Shown: piece by piece, positions 33,959 to 41,804 of the stretch
Layout: every line of letters begins with the position of its first letter
Numbering within the stretch: position 1 is the stretch's first letter
NCBI GenBank assembly: GCA_964525995.1
Contig: CAZGIM010000001.1
Span: forward strand, 124,001 to 188,000
Reading direction: 5' to 3'
DNA length: 64,000 nt
Source: CAIVAT01 sp964525995
GTDB taxonomy: Bacteria > Bacteroidota > Bacteroidia > Bacteroidales > FEN-979
Notes under the pieces: model-generated
What the model was told of the DNA's origin: nothing
What the model saw: the letters and a program-made list of their open reading frames with translations, nothing else
Database searches by the model: none
Position numbers and translations under genes: made by a program

Positions 33959-36120
33959 CAGGCCTTCGTATTGGATTTGAATCTCTTTATTTCAAGTTCG
34001 ATCACCACCGGCATGCCTTTGTGGATGAGCTCCCCGGGTTGAACGGTTTGCCTTACTACCGTTCCCTTACCTTTCACCAGAACATTCATTCCCATTCCTT
34101 CCAGCATAAAAATGGCATCTTTTAATCCCATCCCCTTTACGTCGGGCATGACCCCCCGTGAAATGGGTTCGGAGGTAAGAGTGATTTGTTCCTTATTCAG
34201 ACCGGGTTGTGCCCATACGGAAGTTCCTCCCGACTGAATGGTATTGAATCCCATTGCTTTATAAACATCCGCTAAATCATCCCGTTGACCTTTCTGAGAA
34301 GGTGGGACCAGGGAGACTGTTGAATCGAGTGGTAAGGGTATCATGATATCGGGGCGGATCGCGAAGAGTTTATCCGATAATTCTCTGAAAACCGGTGCTG
34401 CAACCGCACCGCCATAGTATTTCCCTTTCTTCGGATTGACGATCACGACGATACATGAATATTTGGGATCATCAGCAGGGAAATATCCTACGAATGAGCC
34501 TTTGTACTGAACCTGTTTGGTTCCCTGGCGGTATCCTTTATTTCCTGCGGCGATCTGTGCCGTCCCGGTCTTTCCTGCTATTTTGTAAAAAGGCGACTTT
34601 ATGGAAGCGCCGGTACCCTCTTCAACCACTCCTTCGAGGAGGATTTGAGCATTTTTAACGGCTGCGGGCGATACAATCTGCGAATTGATAACAACCGGAT
34701 TGAACCGCTGAATGACATGCCCGTTGCGACGGATCTCCCTTACGAACAGGGGTTTTACCATTTTTCCGTTGTTGGCAACCGCATTGTAAAGCGTTAGCAG
34801 GTGGATCGGAGCCAGCGAAATTTCATAGCCTATCGACATCCAGGGTAATGAAAGAGCCGACCAGTACTTGCTTTTAGTGGTCTTGATATAGGGTTTCCCT
34901 TCGCCGGCAATCTGGAGGTTCAGCGGCCGGTTGATCCCGATCCGGTACAACCCGTCAATGTATTTCTGGGGTGTGGCGGCATAAGCAGTGTAAATCATAC
35001 GGGAAGTCCCGACATTGGATGACTTCTCAAAAACCTGCCGGGCAGTGATGGTTCCCAATCCGTGATGCGAGTCCTCCATTTTCCGGCCCGAATAGGTAGT
35101 AATTCCACCATAGCAATACACGGGAGTATTCAGATCGATCTTACGGTCGTCGAGTGCAACCAGGAATGAAGCTAACTTGAAGGTGGAACCCGTTTCCTGG
35201 CTCTCGCCAATGGCATAGTTGAAGATCTCTTCATAGGTTCCCTTTTTAGTCCTGCCTAAATTGGCCATGGCCCGCAGATATCCTGTTTTAACCTCCATCA
35301 GGATGACACATCCATGATCGGCGCTGTCGGCAATAAGCTCTTTTCTAAGTGTAGTTTCCGCTAAATCCTGAAGGTTCACATCAAGGGTTGTGATAATGTC
35401 GTCACCATTCTGAGGTTCGATCTGGCTCTCAGGATCGACCGGCATCCAGGCCTGACCGCTGACGCGGCGCATCAACCGCTGACCCTTGGTTCCCTGAAGA
35501 TTTTTAGTGAAGGAACCCTCAAGTCCGACAAAGACCTTTTTGTTTTCTTCCCCGCTTTCATATCCGATGATCCGCCGTGCCAGCGACTTGTAAGGCAGTT
35601 CACGCTCATATTGAGCCAATACAATAAGCCCGCCTTTAAATTGACCCCGCCTGAAAATGGGGAATTTGCGCATCCGGTTCAACTCAGGGTAGGTCACATC
35701 ACGGTGAATGATCAGATACCGGTTCTCATTTCTGCGCCCGTCCCATAGATGATCTTTCCATTCCGACTGGGAGCGTTCGGTAAATAACATCGAAAGTTGA
35801 TAGGCAAGGGAATCGACATGATTTCGGAAAACCTCATCTGTCAGGGAATCGGTCATCATATCCATCCTGACTTCAAAAATGGGAACCGAAACGGCAAGCA
35901 AACTGCCGTCATCGGCCAGAATATTGCCGCGGATCGCTTCCGTTTCTTCCAGGCGGATTTCCTGCTTCTGGGCCATTTCAAGGAATTCCTTCTTCTCAAA
36001 CTGCTGGATCATGAATGCCCTTCCAATGATCAGCAATCCGAAAAGGAACACGGCCAAATAGACCAGGTAAACCCGGACCAGAATATCTTTTTTAATGTCC
36101 TTCATCACGCCGGTTTTCAT
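33958..36120 (-). CDS. ftsI: Class B penicillin-binding protein FtsI (PBP3) with PASTA domain
   Basis: This 720-residue divisome transpeptidase has an N-terminal membrane anchor (about 13-33), a pedestal domain, and a transpeptidase domain. Its active-site motifs are STFK (Ser312, Lys315), SSN (KSSNVGTSRM) and KTGTAQ. A C-terminal PASTA domain (about 645-712) starts MPDVKGMGLKDAIFMLEGMG. This layout matches Bacteroidetes FtsI. The start ATG lies inside the 3' end of ftsL, with an overlap of 29 bases. It works with FtsW. Confidence 0.95.
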   Translation of the reverse strand: MKTGVMKDIKKDILVRVYLVYLAVFLFGLLIIGRAFMIQQFEKKEFLEMAQKQEIRLEETEAIRGNILADDGSLLAVSVPIFEVRMDMMTDSLTDEVFRNHVDSLAYQLSMLFTERSQSEWKDHLWDGRRNENRYLIIHRDVTYPELNRMRKFPIFRRGQFKGGLIVLAQYERELPYKSLARRIIGYESGEENKKVFVGLEGSFTKNLQGTKGQRLMRRVSGQAWMPVDPESQIEPQNGDDIITTLDVNLQDLAETTLRKELIADSADHGCVILMEVKTGYLRAMANLGRTKKGTYEEIFNYAIGESQETGSTFKLASFLVALDDRKIDLNTPVYCYGGITTYSGRKMEDSHHGLGTITARQVFEKSSNVGTSRMIYTAYAATPQKYIDGLYRIGINRPLNLQIAGEGKPYIKTTKSKYWSALSLPWMSIGYEISLAPIHLLTLYNAVANNGKMVKPLFVREIRRNGHVIQRFNPVVINSQIVSPAAVKNAQILLEGVVEEGTGASIKSPFYKIAGKTGTAQIAAGNKGYRQGTKQVQYKGSFVGYFPADDPKYSCIVVIVNPKKGKYYGGAVAAPVFRELSDKLFAIRPDIMIPLPLDSTVSLVPPSQKGQRDDLADVYKAMGFNTIQSGGTSVWAQPGLNKEQITLTSEPISRGVMPDVKGMGLKDAIFMLEGMGMNVLVKGKGTVVRQTVQPGELIHKGMPVVIELEIKRFKSNTKA

Positions 36121-36586
36121 TCAGTTTTTGCGACGAATAGAGGATTTTATAAGGCGGATGGTTGGTCTCATTCAGTCCGAACCTGACTGCCCGGACTGAG
36201 ATAACCGATTGACGACCTTCATACATTAAGGCTGCCTTGGTGGTGATGTAATGATATCGCAACTCCTTCAGCTCCGATTTGATTCGTTCGATATCCTTGT
36301 ATTTTTTTTCAGTCGAATAGGTATTGCCGATATAGACCATAGCCAGGAAAGCCAGATAAAGCAGAAAGAGAATATTTCCGGTGACCCATTCGCGCGAAAG
36401 ATAATCACCCCCTAAAAACTCCTGGACGGCTTTGCGGCCTTTCCGGACCTTTCGGACCGGTTGTACCGGATCATTCTCCGGTGCACCCATTGCTTTCTCG
36501 TCCTCATGCTCCTGGCCGGGATCAATCGGGGCCTGAGTGATCGGAAACATATCCTCCGTATATCGCTGATTTTCTCGGATCATCAT
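36092..36586 (-). CDS. ftsL: FtsL-like divisome protein
   Basis: This 164-residue bitopic protein has a basic cytoplasmic N-terminus (about 1-68), one membrane segment (about 69-87, WVTGNILFLLYLAFLAMVY), and a short periplasmic coiled coil (STEKKYKDIERIKSELKELR). The sequence is poorly conserved, as FtsL always is. The call rests on topology and on position between rsmH and ftsI. It overlaps ftsI by 29 bases and rsmH by 4, so the three are tightly coupled. Confidence 0.8.
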   Translation of the reverse strand: MMIRENQRYTEDMFPITQAPIDPGQEHEDEKAMGAPENDPVQPVRKVRKGRKAVQEFLGGDYLSREWVTGNILFLLYLAFLAMVYIGNTYSTEKKYKDIERIKSELKELRYHYITTKAALMYEGRQSVISVRAVRFGLNETNHPPYKILYSSQKLNENRRDEGH

Positions 36587-37479
36587 TTTTTTTCTGCCAC
36601 CCGCATCTTTGCACTCCGGGCTCTGGGATTTGCGGATATTTCATCTTCTGATGGGACCAAAGCTTTCCGGCTGATCAACTTCAGCGGTGTGAGCTCATTC
36701 CCGAAAAAGTCTTTTTCGACCGTGCCTTCAAAGTTGCCCGACCGGAAATAGTTTTTTACCAGTTTATCTTCCAGCGAATGGTAGGAGATCACCACCAAAC
36801 GGCCCTGAGGTTTAAGCGAACCAGCTGCCTGCTTCAAAAAATCACGTAAGGCATCCATCTCCTGGTTTACCTCAATCCGAAGTGCCTGGAAAACCCTGGC
36901 TAAATATTTGTTTTCTTTCCCGACTGGAGCACAACTTCCGGCCAATTGCCCAAGCTCGCTTGTTGTGGTAATCTGATTGAGTTTGCGGGCTGAAACAACT
37001 ACCGAAGCCAGCTTCCGTGCATTTTTTATTTCACCGAATTGAAAAAAGAGATTACCAAGCTGGTCCTCACTGTATTCATTCAACACTTCCCTGGCGGTTT
37101 TCCCTTTGCGCTGGTCCATCCGCATGTCGAGCATCCCCTCAAACCGGGTTGAGAACCCACGTTCCGGGCGATCGATCTGATGGGAAGAGATACCGAGATC
37201 GGCTAAAATTCCATCAACCGGTAATACCTGGTGTAATCGGAGAAAATTCCTTATGAACCTGAAGTTGCTATTCACCATGGTGACCCTGGGATCCGCCGGA
37301 CGATTCTCAAGGGCCTCGGGATCCTGATCAAAAGCGATGATTCGCCCGCCCTGAAGTCTCTTCAGAATTTCGACTGTGTGTCCGCCGCCGCCAAAGGTTG
37401 CATCAACATAAATCCCCCCCGGCCTGACCGCAAGAGCTTCAATACTTTCAGCGAGCATGACACTTTTATGATAAATCAT
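36583..37479 (-). CDS. rsmH: 16S rRNA (cytosine1402-N4)-methyltransferase RsmH
   Basis: The 298-residue methyltransferase begins IYHKSVMLAESIEALAV and has the SAM motif YVDATFGGGGHTVEILKRL. It also has GILADLGISSHQIDRPERGF and FQALRIEVNQEMDALRDFL, all family signatures, and the C-terminal basic NPRARSAKMRV. It methylates C1402 in the ribosomal P-site. It is the second gene of the cluster and overlaps mraZ by 14 bases and ftsL by 4. Confidence 0.96.
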   Translation of the reverse strand: MIYHKSVMLAESIEALAVRPGGIYVDATFGGGGHTVEILKRLQGGRIIAFDQDPEALENRPADPRVTMVNSNFRFIRNFLRLHQVLPVDGILADLGISSHQIDRPERGFSTRFEGMLDMRMDQRKGKTAREVLNEYSEDQLGNLFFQFGEIKNARKLASVVVSARKLNQITTTSELGQLAGSCAPVGKENKYLARVFQALRIEVNQEMDALRDFLKQAAGSLKPQGRLVVISYHSLEDKLVKNYFRSGNFEGTVEKDFFGNELTPLKLISRKALVPSEDEISANPRARSAKMRVAEKK

Positions 37480-37948
37480 CAGTGGATTCGGTTCTTTCCG
37501 GTTTACCCATTACTTTTTCAGCCAGATCTTCGAAATTTTCCGGTTCCTTCGACAGGAGCTGCTGATAAGTCGCCTTGTTCCATACCTCAATCCGGTCGGA
37601 ATAGGCAAATAAGATGATCTCCTTTTCAATTCCGGCATATACAAGCAGCGACTTGGGAAGCAACAGCCTGTTCTGCGTGTCAAGCGTCAATTCGGTAGCG
37701 CCATTGTAAAATGCCCTGACGAACTTACGGTTGTCGCGCAGATATAGATTCAGCTTGTTGATCTTTTTCGTAATATCCTGCCATACATCGTTGGGATACA
37801 ACACCAGACATCCTTCAAAACCACGGTTGATGACAAACCGGTCACGGGCCTCAGAACTGATCTGCTTCTTTAATGCCGATGGCAGGATAATCCGGCTTTT
37901 TTCATCCAGCCGGCATTCATATTCTCCAATCAGATTCGAAGTGGTCAA
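37466..37948 (-). CDS. mraZ: Transcriptional regulator MraZ
   Basis: MraZ is a double AbrB-like protein that binds DNA upstream of its own operon. Two repeats are visible: IGEYECRLDEKSRIILPSAL near the N-terminus and ATELTLDTQNRLLLPKSLL in the second half. I start at TTG 37948, which gives 160 residues and places the conserved IGEYECRLD at the normal distance. A GTG at 37990 would add 14 residues but lies inside the TGGAG operator boxes, which argues against it. It heads the dcw cluster. Confidence 0.9.
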   Translation of the reverse strand: MTTSNLIGEYECRLDEKSRIILPSALKKQISSEARDRFVINRGFEGCLVLYPNDVWQDITKKINKLNLYLRDNRKFVRAFYNGATELTLDTQNRLLLPKSLLVYAGIEKEIILFAYSDRIEVWNKATYQQLLSKEPENFEDLAEKVMGKPERTESTDDLS

Positions 37949-37984
37949 TCGCTCTTTTTTTCGACGGTAAATATAAAGAAAAAT

Positions 37985-38009
37985 CTCCACTTTCCTCCAA
38001 CTTCCTCCA
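37985..38009 (-). promoter_or_regulatory. Probable MraZ operator: three TGGAG boxes at 10-base period
   Basis: Read on the minus strand, TGGAG occurs three times, at 38009-38005, 37999-37995 and 37989-37985, each separated by exactly five bases. MraZ of E. coli is known to bind TGGGN repeats with the same 5-base spacing upstream of mraZ. Position, spacing and strand all match, with A in place of the third G. The array lies 37 bases upstream of the chosen start. Confidence 0.75.
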
Positions 38010-38032
38010 CTTGTTAATAACTTTTTTCTACC

Positions 38033-38056
38033 TTCCTGTTATTTATTCCTGTTATT
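38033..38056. repeat. Direct repeat TTCCTGTTATT in the mraZ upstream region
   Basis: TTCCTGTTATT occurs at 38033-38043 and 38046-38056, a perfect 11-base repeat at 13-base period. It lies 24 bases upstream of the TGGAG boxes, in the likely promoter region of the dcw operon. No exact -7 element is visible. The role is unknown. Confidence 0.4.
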
Positions 38057-38255
38057 ACAATTATTATTTCTTGAATATCATTGGATTACACCTCATTCAT
38101 GCCTCGATTTTCGGGAGGCTGTCGGAGAAAAGGATGGAATAAGTCGGAAAGAGATAAAAACCGGTGTGTGAAAGCCGGATCAACAGGAATTCCATGGTCA
38201 GGAAATCTCCTCCATTGGAGATCCTGATCAGGTGGTTTCAGTCAGACTTCCAGAA
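38057..38255. other. Gap between mraZ and the FG-GAP gene, with one hairpin
   Basis: No gene is seen. A hairpin at 38198-38227 pairs TCAGGA with TCCTGA and TCTCC with GGAGA, with a two-base bulge and a 6-base loop. It lies about 30 bases past the stop of the FG-GAP gene and lacks a T-run. It could stabilise or end that transcript. Confidence 0.4.
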
Positions 38256-40529
38256 TTAATGTCGGATAATCATTTTGGCTACGGTTGATTGGTACCGGAT
38301 GAAATAAAAGCCATCTTTCAGACCTGAGGTTGACAAGGTGATGGATCGGGCAACCGGGATTTCGAGAATCTTTTGGCCTGAGAAGTCGAAAACCGTAAGA
38401 GCGGAAGTATCGGAACCCGCCGATTTGGTTTTGTCGGGGAAAGGCGACAGGGTTATAAAAACGAGGTCATCGGCCGGATTCGGATAAATCTTAAGTTGTA
38501 CAGATTGCGCAAGCGGGAGCTCCCTGACCGATGGTATAATTTCGGGGACGCTCCGTTTGGTGATATAGTTCAGCCCGCCTGCGAAATTCCCGGTGATCAG
38601 ATCCATTTCGACCGGGTCACTCACAGGACCCAACGCCGGAGAGGTTCTCCATCCAAACAGGGAATCGGCTGGGTCATGGGAGAGCCAATCATAAAGACCC
38701 GATTTCTCGATGAACCTGCCCTCGAGATTTTGATCGATGTGGTCGTAAAAATGGATGACTCCCTCTTCAGAACCTACTAAAAGAATGGTGGTCCCATCGG
38801 CCAACCTGGAAAAACAGGGCGTGCTGAATCCGTCATACGAAATCTGGTGATTCGTCACATTGATGAAGCCCAGACTATCGGTGATGAAGGTGAACTGAGG
38901 ATCGGTCAGAGTTCCGGTATTCCGGTACAGGTTCAGGTTCCCGGCCTTTTCACCGATAATCAATTCATCCCGGCCGTCCTTGTCCAGATCAAAGAGCTGA
39001 GGAGCGCTGTAATCACCGACATCAATTCCCTGAAAATGAAATACCGGTGTTGAAAATTCCGGGATTGAATCCCCGGTTCCGCGATTTAAAAAAAGGATAA
39101 GAGAACCGTCGGAATTCCCGACCAACAGATCAGTAAAACCGTCTCCGTTGAGGTCGCCGCAGGCAGGATAAAATCCACGCAACCGCAAAGAGGAGGTAAA
39201 AGCCAGGTCGTCGGTTAATAACTTAAACTTTGGCGATAATGCCGAACCTGTGTTTCGGAACAGGAAAAGGCGCGATTGGTAATCAGATTGAAGAACCCCT
39301 TCTCGGTAATAAGAGGTATCGTAAAAACCTTCATTGCCGACAATAAGATCCAGTAATCCGTCATTATTAAAATCGAACAGCAAGGGGTGTGAAGCTGATC
39401 CGAAATCCATCATATCAGAACAGAACAACCGGTCGGTGACAAAATCAAAAACGGGTGTAGCCCCGGTTCCGGAATTTTTATAAAGCCAGGCACAACGGTA
39501 GTTATCGGCGGTAAAATAGGCCGGATCAAAGGGAGCGCTGACCAGATCGTTCTTTCCGTCGTTGTCAACATCAACCAGCGAAGCTGCAGGAAATGAGAAT
39601 AAATGTAGTGGATGGATGAAGGCAGGGAACAACGTATCCTGGGAAACCATCAAGGCGGAATCTTTCGAACCTCCGTTCATTAAGGCAATCAGTCCCGGGT
39701 AATCCACATCTCCCAGCACCAGATCCTTCAATCCGTCGCCATTCAGATCAGTAGCCAGCATGGTTGACCCCCTATGCCGCGGAGGTGAATCGTTGTTTTC
39801 AAGCGGGCAGGGCACATTCAGAGTGATCCGATTCCCAATCTCGCTCTCTTTAAATTTTCCCCAGCAATGATCGGCAAGAATGAAATCAAGACTATCTGGA
39901 ATTCCGTATTTCTCGATTGACAGGTTCTTGTGAAATTCGACAAACGATCCTAAACCAAAAAAGGTCAGCAGGTCGAGGTCGCCGTCGCCGTCAATGTCGG
40001 TGAGGGCAGGATAATCAACACTCGTAACGAGGATTCCAACTTTTGAGGTATAGTAAAATGAAGTTAACATCGAAGTGACCAACCGAAACTTTAATCCGGT
40101 ATCGGAAACATTTTCAAATACCCTGATCCCCCCGTCGTAATAAGTAAAAATATCCATTTTACCATCACCGTTGTAATCGACCGTTTGTACCCAGTCGGTC
40201 ATAACTGGCAAAAGTCGGCTGTATCGTGATTCGAGGGTATAGTCGATTGTGTTTGGAATACCGGCATTGATAAAGGTGAGTTTACGGTTTCCGTGACGGT
40301 CAAATACCAGCAGGTCAGTAATTCCGTCCAGATTAAGATCAATGGGAGCGAACTGACAGGAATTCATCCCGCCGGCCCAGGCGAATTTCAAAGGATTGGG
40401 TAATTCCTCAACAGCAAGTGAATATGCCAAGGCCTGGGTGATGAGTGACCAGATGAGCAGGATGCCGATCTGTACGGCGATTAAGATATTTCTAATCGAA
40501 CGGGTTATTTGAAGTCGTTTGCAGGTCAT
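38256..40529 (-). CDS. Secreted FG-GAP/VCBS repeat protein with type IX sorting domain
   Basis: This protein of about 757 residues begins at ATG 40529 with a signal-peptide-like hydrophobic stretch (IAVQIGILLIWSLITQALA). It then carries FG-GAP/VCBS repeats with calcium-binding loops, such as DLNLDGITDLL, DYNGDGKMDI, DIDGDGDLDLL, DLNGDGLKDLV, DVDNDGKNDLV, DFNNDGLLDLI, DLNGDGFTDLL and DLDKDGRDELI. That gives a beta-propeller-like cell-surface protein. The C-terminus (KIYPNPADD to MIIRH) is a Por secretion/T9SS type A sorting domain. The frame stays open to 40853 but that part is antisense to the regulator gene and lacks sense as a leader. Function is unknown; adhesion or binding is an inference. 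Confidence 0.85.
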   Translation of the reverse strand: MTCKRLQITRSIRNILIAVQIGILLIWSLITQALAYSLAVEELPNPLKFAWAGGMNSCQFAPIDLNLDGITDLLVFDRHGNRKLTFINAGIPNTIDYTLESRYSRLLPVMTDWVQTVDYNGDGKMDIFTYYDGGIRVFENVSDTGLKFRLVTSMLTSFYYTSKVGILVTSVDYPALTDIDGDGDLDLLTFFGLGSFVEFHKNLSIEKYGIPDSLDFILADHCWGKFKESEIGNRITLNVPCPLENNDSPPRHRGSTMLATDLNGDGLKDLVLGDVDYPGLIALMNGGSKDSALMVSQDTLFPAFIHPLHLFSFPAASLVDVDNDGKNDLVSAPFDPAYFTADNYRCAWLYKNSGTGATPVFDFVTDRLFCSDMMDFGSASHPLLFDFNNDGLLDLIVGNEGFYDTSYYREGVLQSDYQSRLFLFRNTGSALSPKFKLLTDDLAFTSSLRLRGFYPACGDLNGDGFTDLLVGNSDGSLILFLNRGTGDSIPEFSTPVFHFQGIDVGDYSAPQLFDLDKDGRDELIIGEKAGNLNLYRNTGTLTDPQFTFITDSLGFINVTNHQISYDGFSTPCFSRLADGTTILLVGSEEGVIHFYDHIDQNLEGRFIEKSGLYDWLSHDPADSLFGWRTSPALGPVSDPVEMDLITGNFAGGLNYITKRSVPEIIPSVRELPLAQSVQLKIYPNPADDLVFITLSPFPDKTKSAGSDTSALTVFDFSGQKILEIPVARSITLSTSGLKDGFYFIRYQSTVAKMIIRH

Positions 40530-40604
40530 ATCCTCAAAGCGGAATTGATGTGTCGGATAAGTATATACGATTAGGGCCCGGAACAAATGTATCCAAACTT
40601 TTTC

Positions 40605-40612
40605 TACTTTTG
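40605..40612 (+). promoter_or_regulatory. -7 promoter element for the NtrC-like regulator
   Basis: TACTTTTG matches TAnnTTTG exactly, 17 bases upstream of the regulator ATG at 40630. The predicted leader is very short. No clear -33 element is seen. Confidence 0.5.
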
Positions 40613-40629
40613 ATGTAAAATTCAATGAG

Positions 40630-41784
40630 ATGTCGAGGATTCTTGTGATTGACGATGAGAAAAGCATCCGTAACACCCTTCGTGAAATTCTGGAATATGA
40701 AAAATATGAGGTTGATGATGTTCCCGACGGGATGGAAGGACTTCGGATGATCAGGGAAAAGAAATATGATGCCATTCTCTGTGATATTAAAATGCCCAAA
40801 ATGGATGGGATCGAGGTTCTTGAGAAATCGTTCGAGATCACAGACACTCCCATGATTATGATTTCGGGTCACGGAACCATTGAAACAGCGGTAGAGGCCA
40901 TTAAAAAAGGAGCCTACGACTATATTTCCAAGCCGCTTGATCTCAACCGGTTGCTGGTAACTTTGAGGAATGCGCGTGACCGAAAGAGTCTGGTCGATGA
41001 AACCAAGCTGTTGAAACGGAGAATCGGCGTGAATTATGAGATGATCGGACAATCTGCGGCAATGAACGAGATCAGGGCGATGATTTCGAAGGTGGCTCCG
41101 ACCGATGCACGGGTGTTGATCACGGGTGAAAATGGTACGGGTAAAGAACTGGTTGCCAGACACCTTCACGCGTTGAGCAATAGGTCAAACGGACCTTTTA
41201 TTGAGGTGAACTGTGCAGCAATTCCGGCCGAGCTGATCGAAAGCCAGCTTTTCGGTCATGAAAAAGGTTCCTTCACTTCTGCTGTAAAACAGCACCGGGG
41301 TGATTTCGAGCAGGCAAGCGGAGGAACCTTGTTTCTGGATGAGATAGGTGATATGAGTCTTTCGGCCCAATCGAAAGTATTGCGGGCGCTTCAGGAAAAC
41401 AAAATCAACAGGGTCGGGGGCGAAAAAGAAATTACGATCGATGTGCGGGTGATAGCGGCTACCAATAAGAACATCCGGGAGGAAATTAAAAATAAAACCT
41501 TCCGGGAGGATCTCTATCACCGGCTTAGTGTGATTGTGATCGAGGTTCCACCCTTACGTAACAGAAAAGATGATATTTCCTTGCTGGTTGACCATTTTTT
41601 AACGGATTATGCAGGTAGTATGGGCCGGTCGAAAATGGAGATTACACCTGAAGCTTTGGAAATGCTGAAGGAGATGCCCTGGACCGGCAACATCAGGGAG
41701 TTGAAGAATGTGATCGAACGTCTCGTGATCCTTTGTGAAGGACTGATTACCGCAGAAGATGTCAACAAGTTTGTGGGGGGGTGA
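40630..41784 (+). CDS. NtrC-like response regulator: receiver plus AAA+, no DNA-binding domain
   Basis: The 384-residue protein has a receiver domain with phospho-acceptor Asp52 (CDIKMPKMDG) and an AAA+ sigma-54 activator domain (Walker A GENGTGKELVAR, Walker B GGTLFLDEIGDM). It ends soon after the AAA+ lid (ELKNVIERLVILCEGLITAE), so the Fis-type helix-turn-helix is absent. The sigma-54 contact loop, usually GAFTGA, reads GSFTSA (213-218). I recall similar receiver-AAA+ proteins ending here in other Bacteroidetes. Either it activates from solution or it has left the sigma-54 role. No partner kinase is adjacent; the kinase at 44891 is of another type. Confidence 0.9.
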   Translation: MSRILVIDDEKSIRNTLREILEYEKYEVDDVPDGMEGLRMIREKKYDAILCDIKMPKMDGIEVLEKSFEITDTPMIMISGHGTIETAVEAIKKGAYDYISKPLDLNRLLVTLRNARDRKSLVDETKLLKRRIGVNYEMIGQSAAMNEIRAMISKVAPTDARVLITGENGTGKELVARHLHALSNRSNGPFIEVNCAAIPAELIESQLFGHEKGSFTSAVKQHRGDFEQASGGTLFLDEIGDMSLSAQSKVLRALQENKINRVGGEKEITIDVRVIAATNKNIREEIKNKTFREDLYHRLSVIVIEVPPLRNRKDDISLLVDHFLTDYAGSMGRSKMEITPEALEMLKEMPWTGNIRELKNVIERLVILCEGLITAEDVNKFVGG

Positions 41785-41804
41785 CGAACGTTTTCTCTCC
41801 CGGA

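Noticed and set aside
37949..37990. GTG start for mraZ at 37990
   Set aside because: It falls inside the TGGAG boxes and adds 14 residues not expected in MraZ.
38198..38227. Strong terminator after the FG-GAP gene
   Set aside because: The stem is good but there is no T-run, so it is listed only as a hairpin.
40530..40853. Upstream extension of the FG-GAP gene
   Set aside because: It is antisense to the NtrC-like regulator. The signal peptide and sensible start are at 40529.
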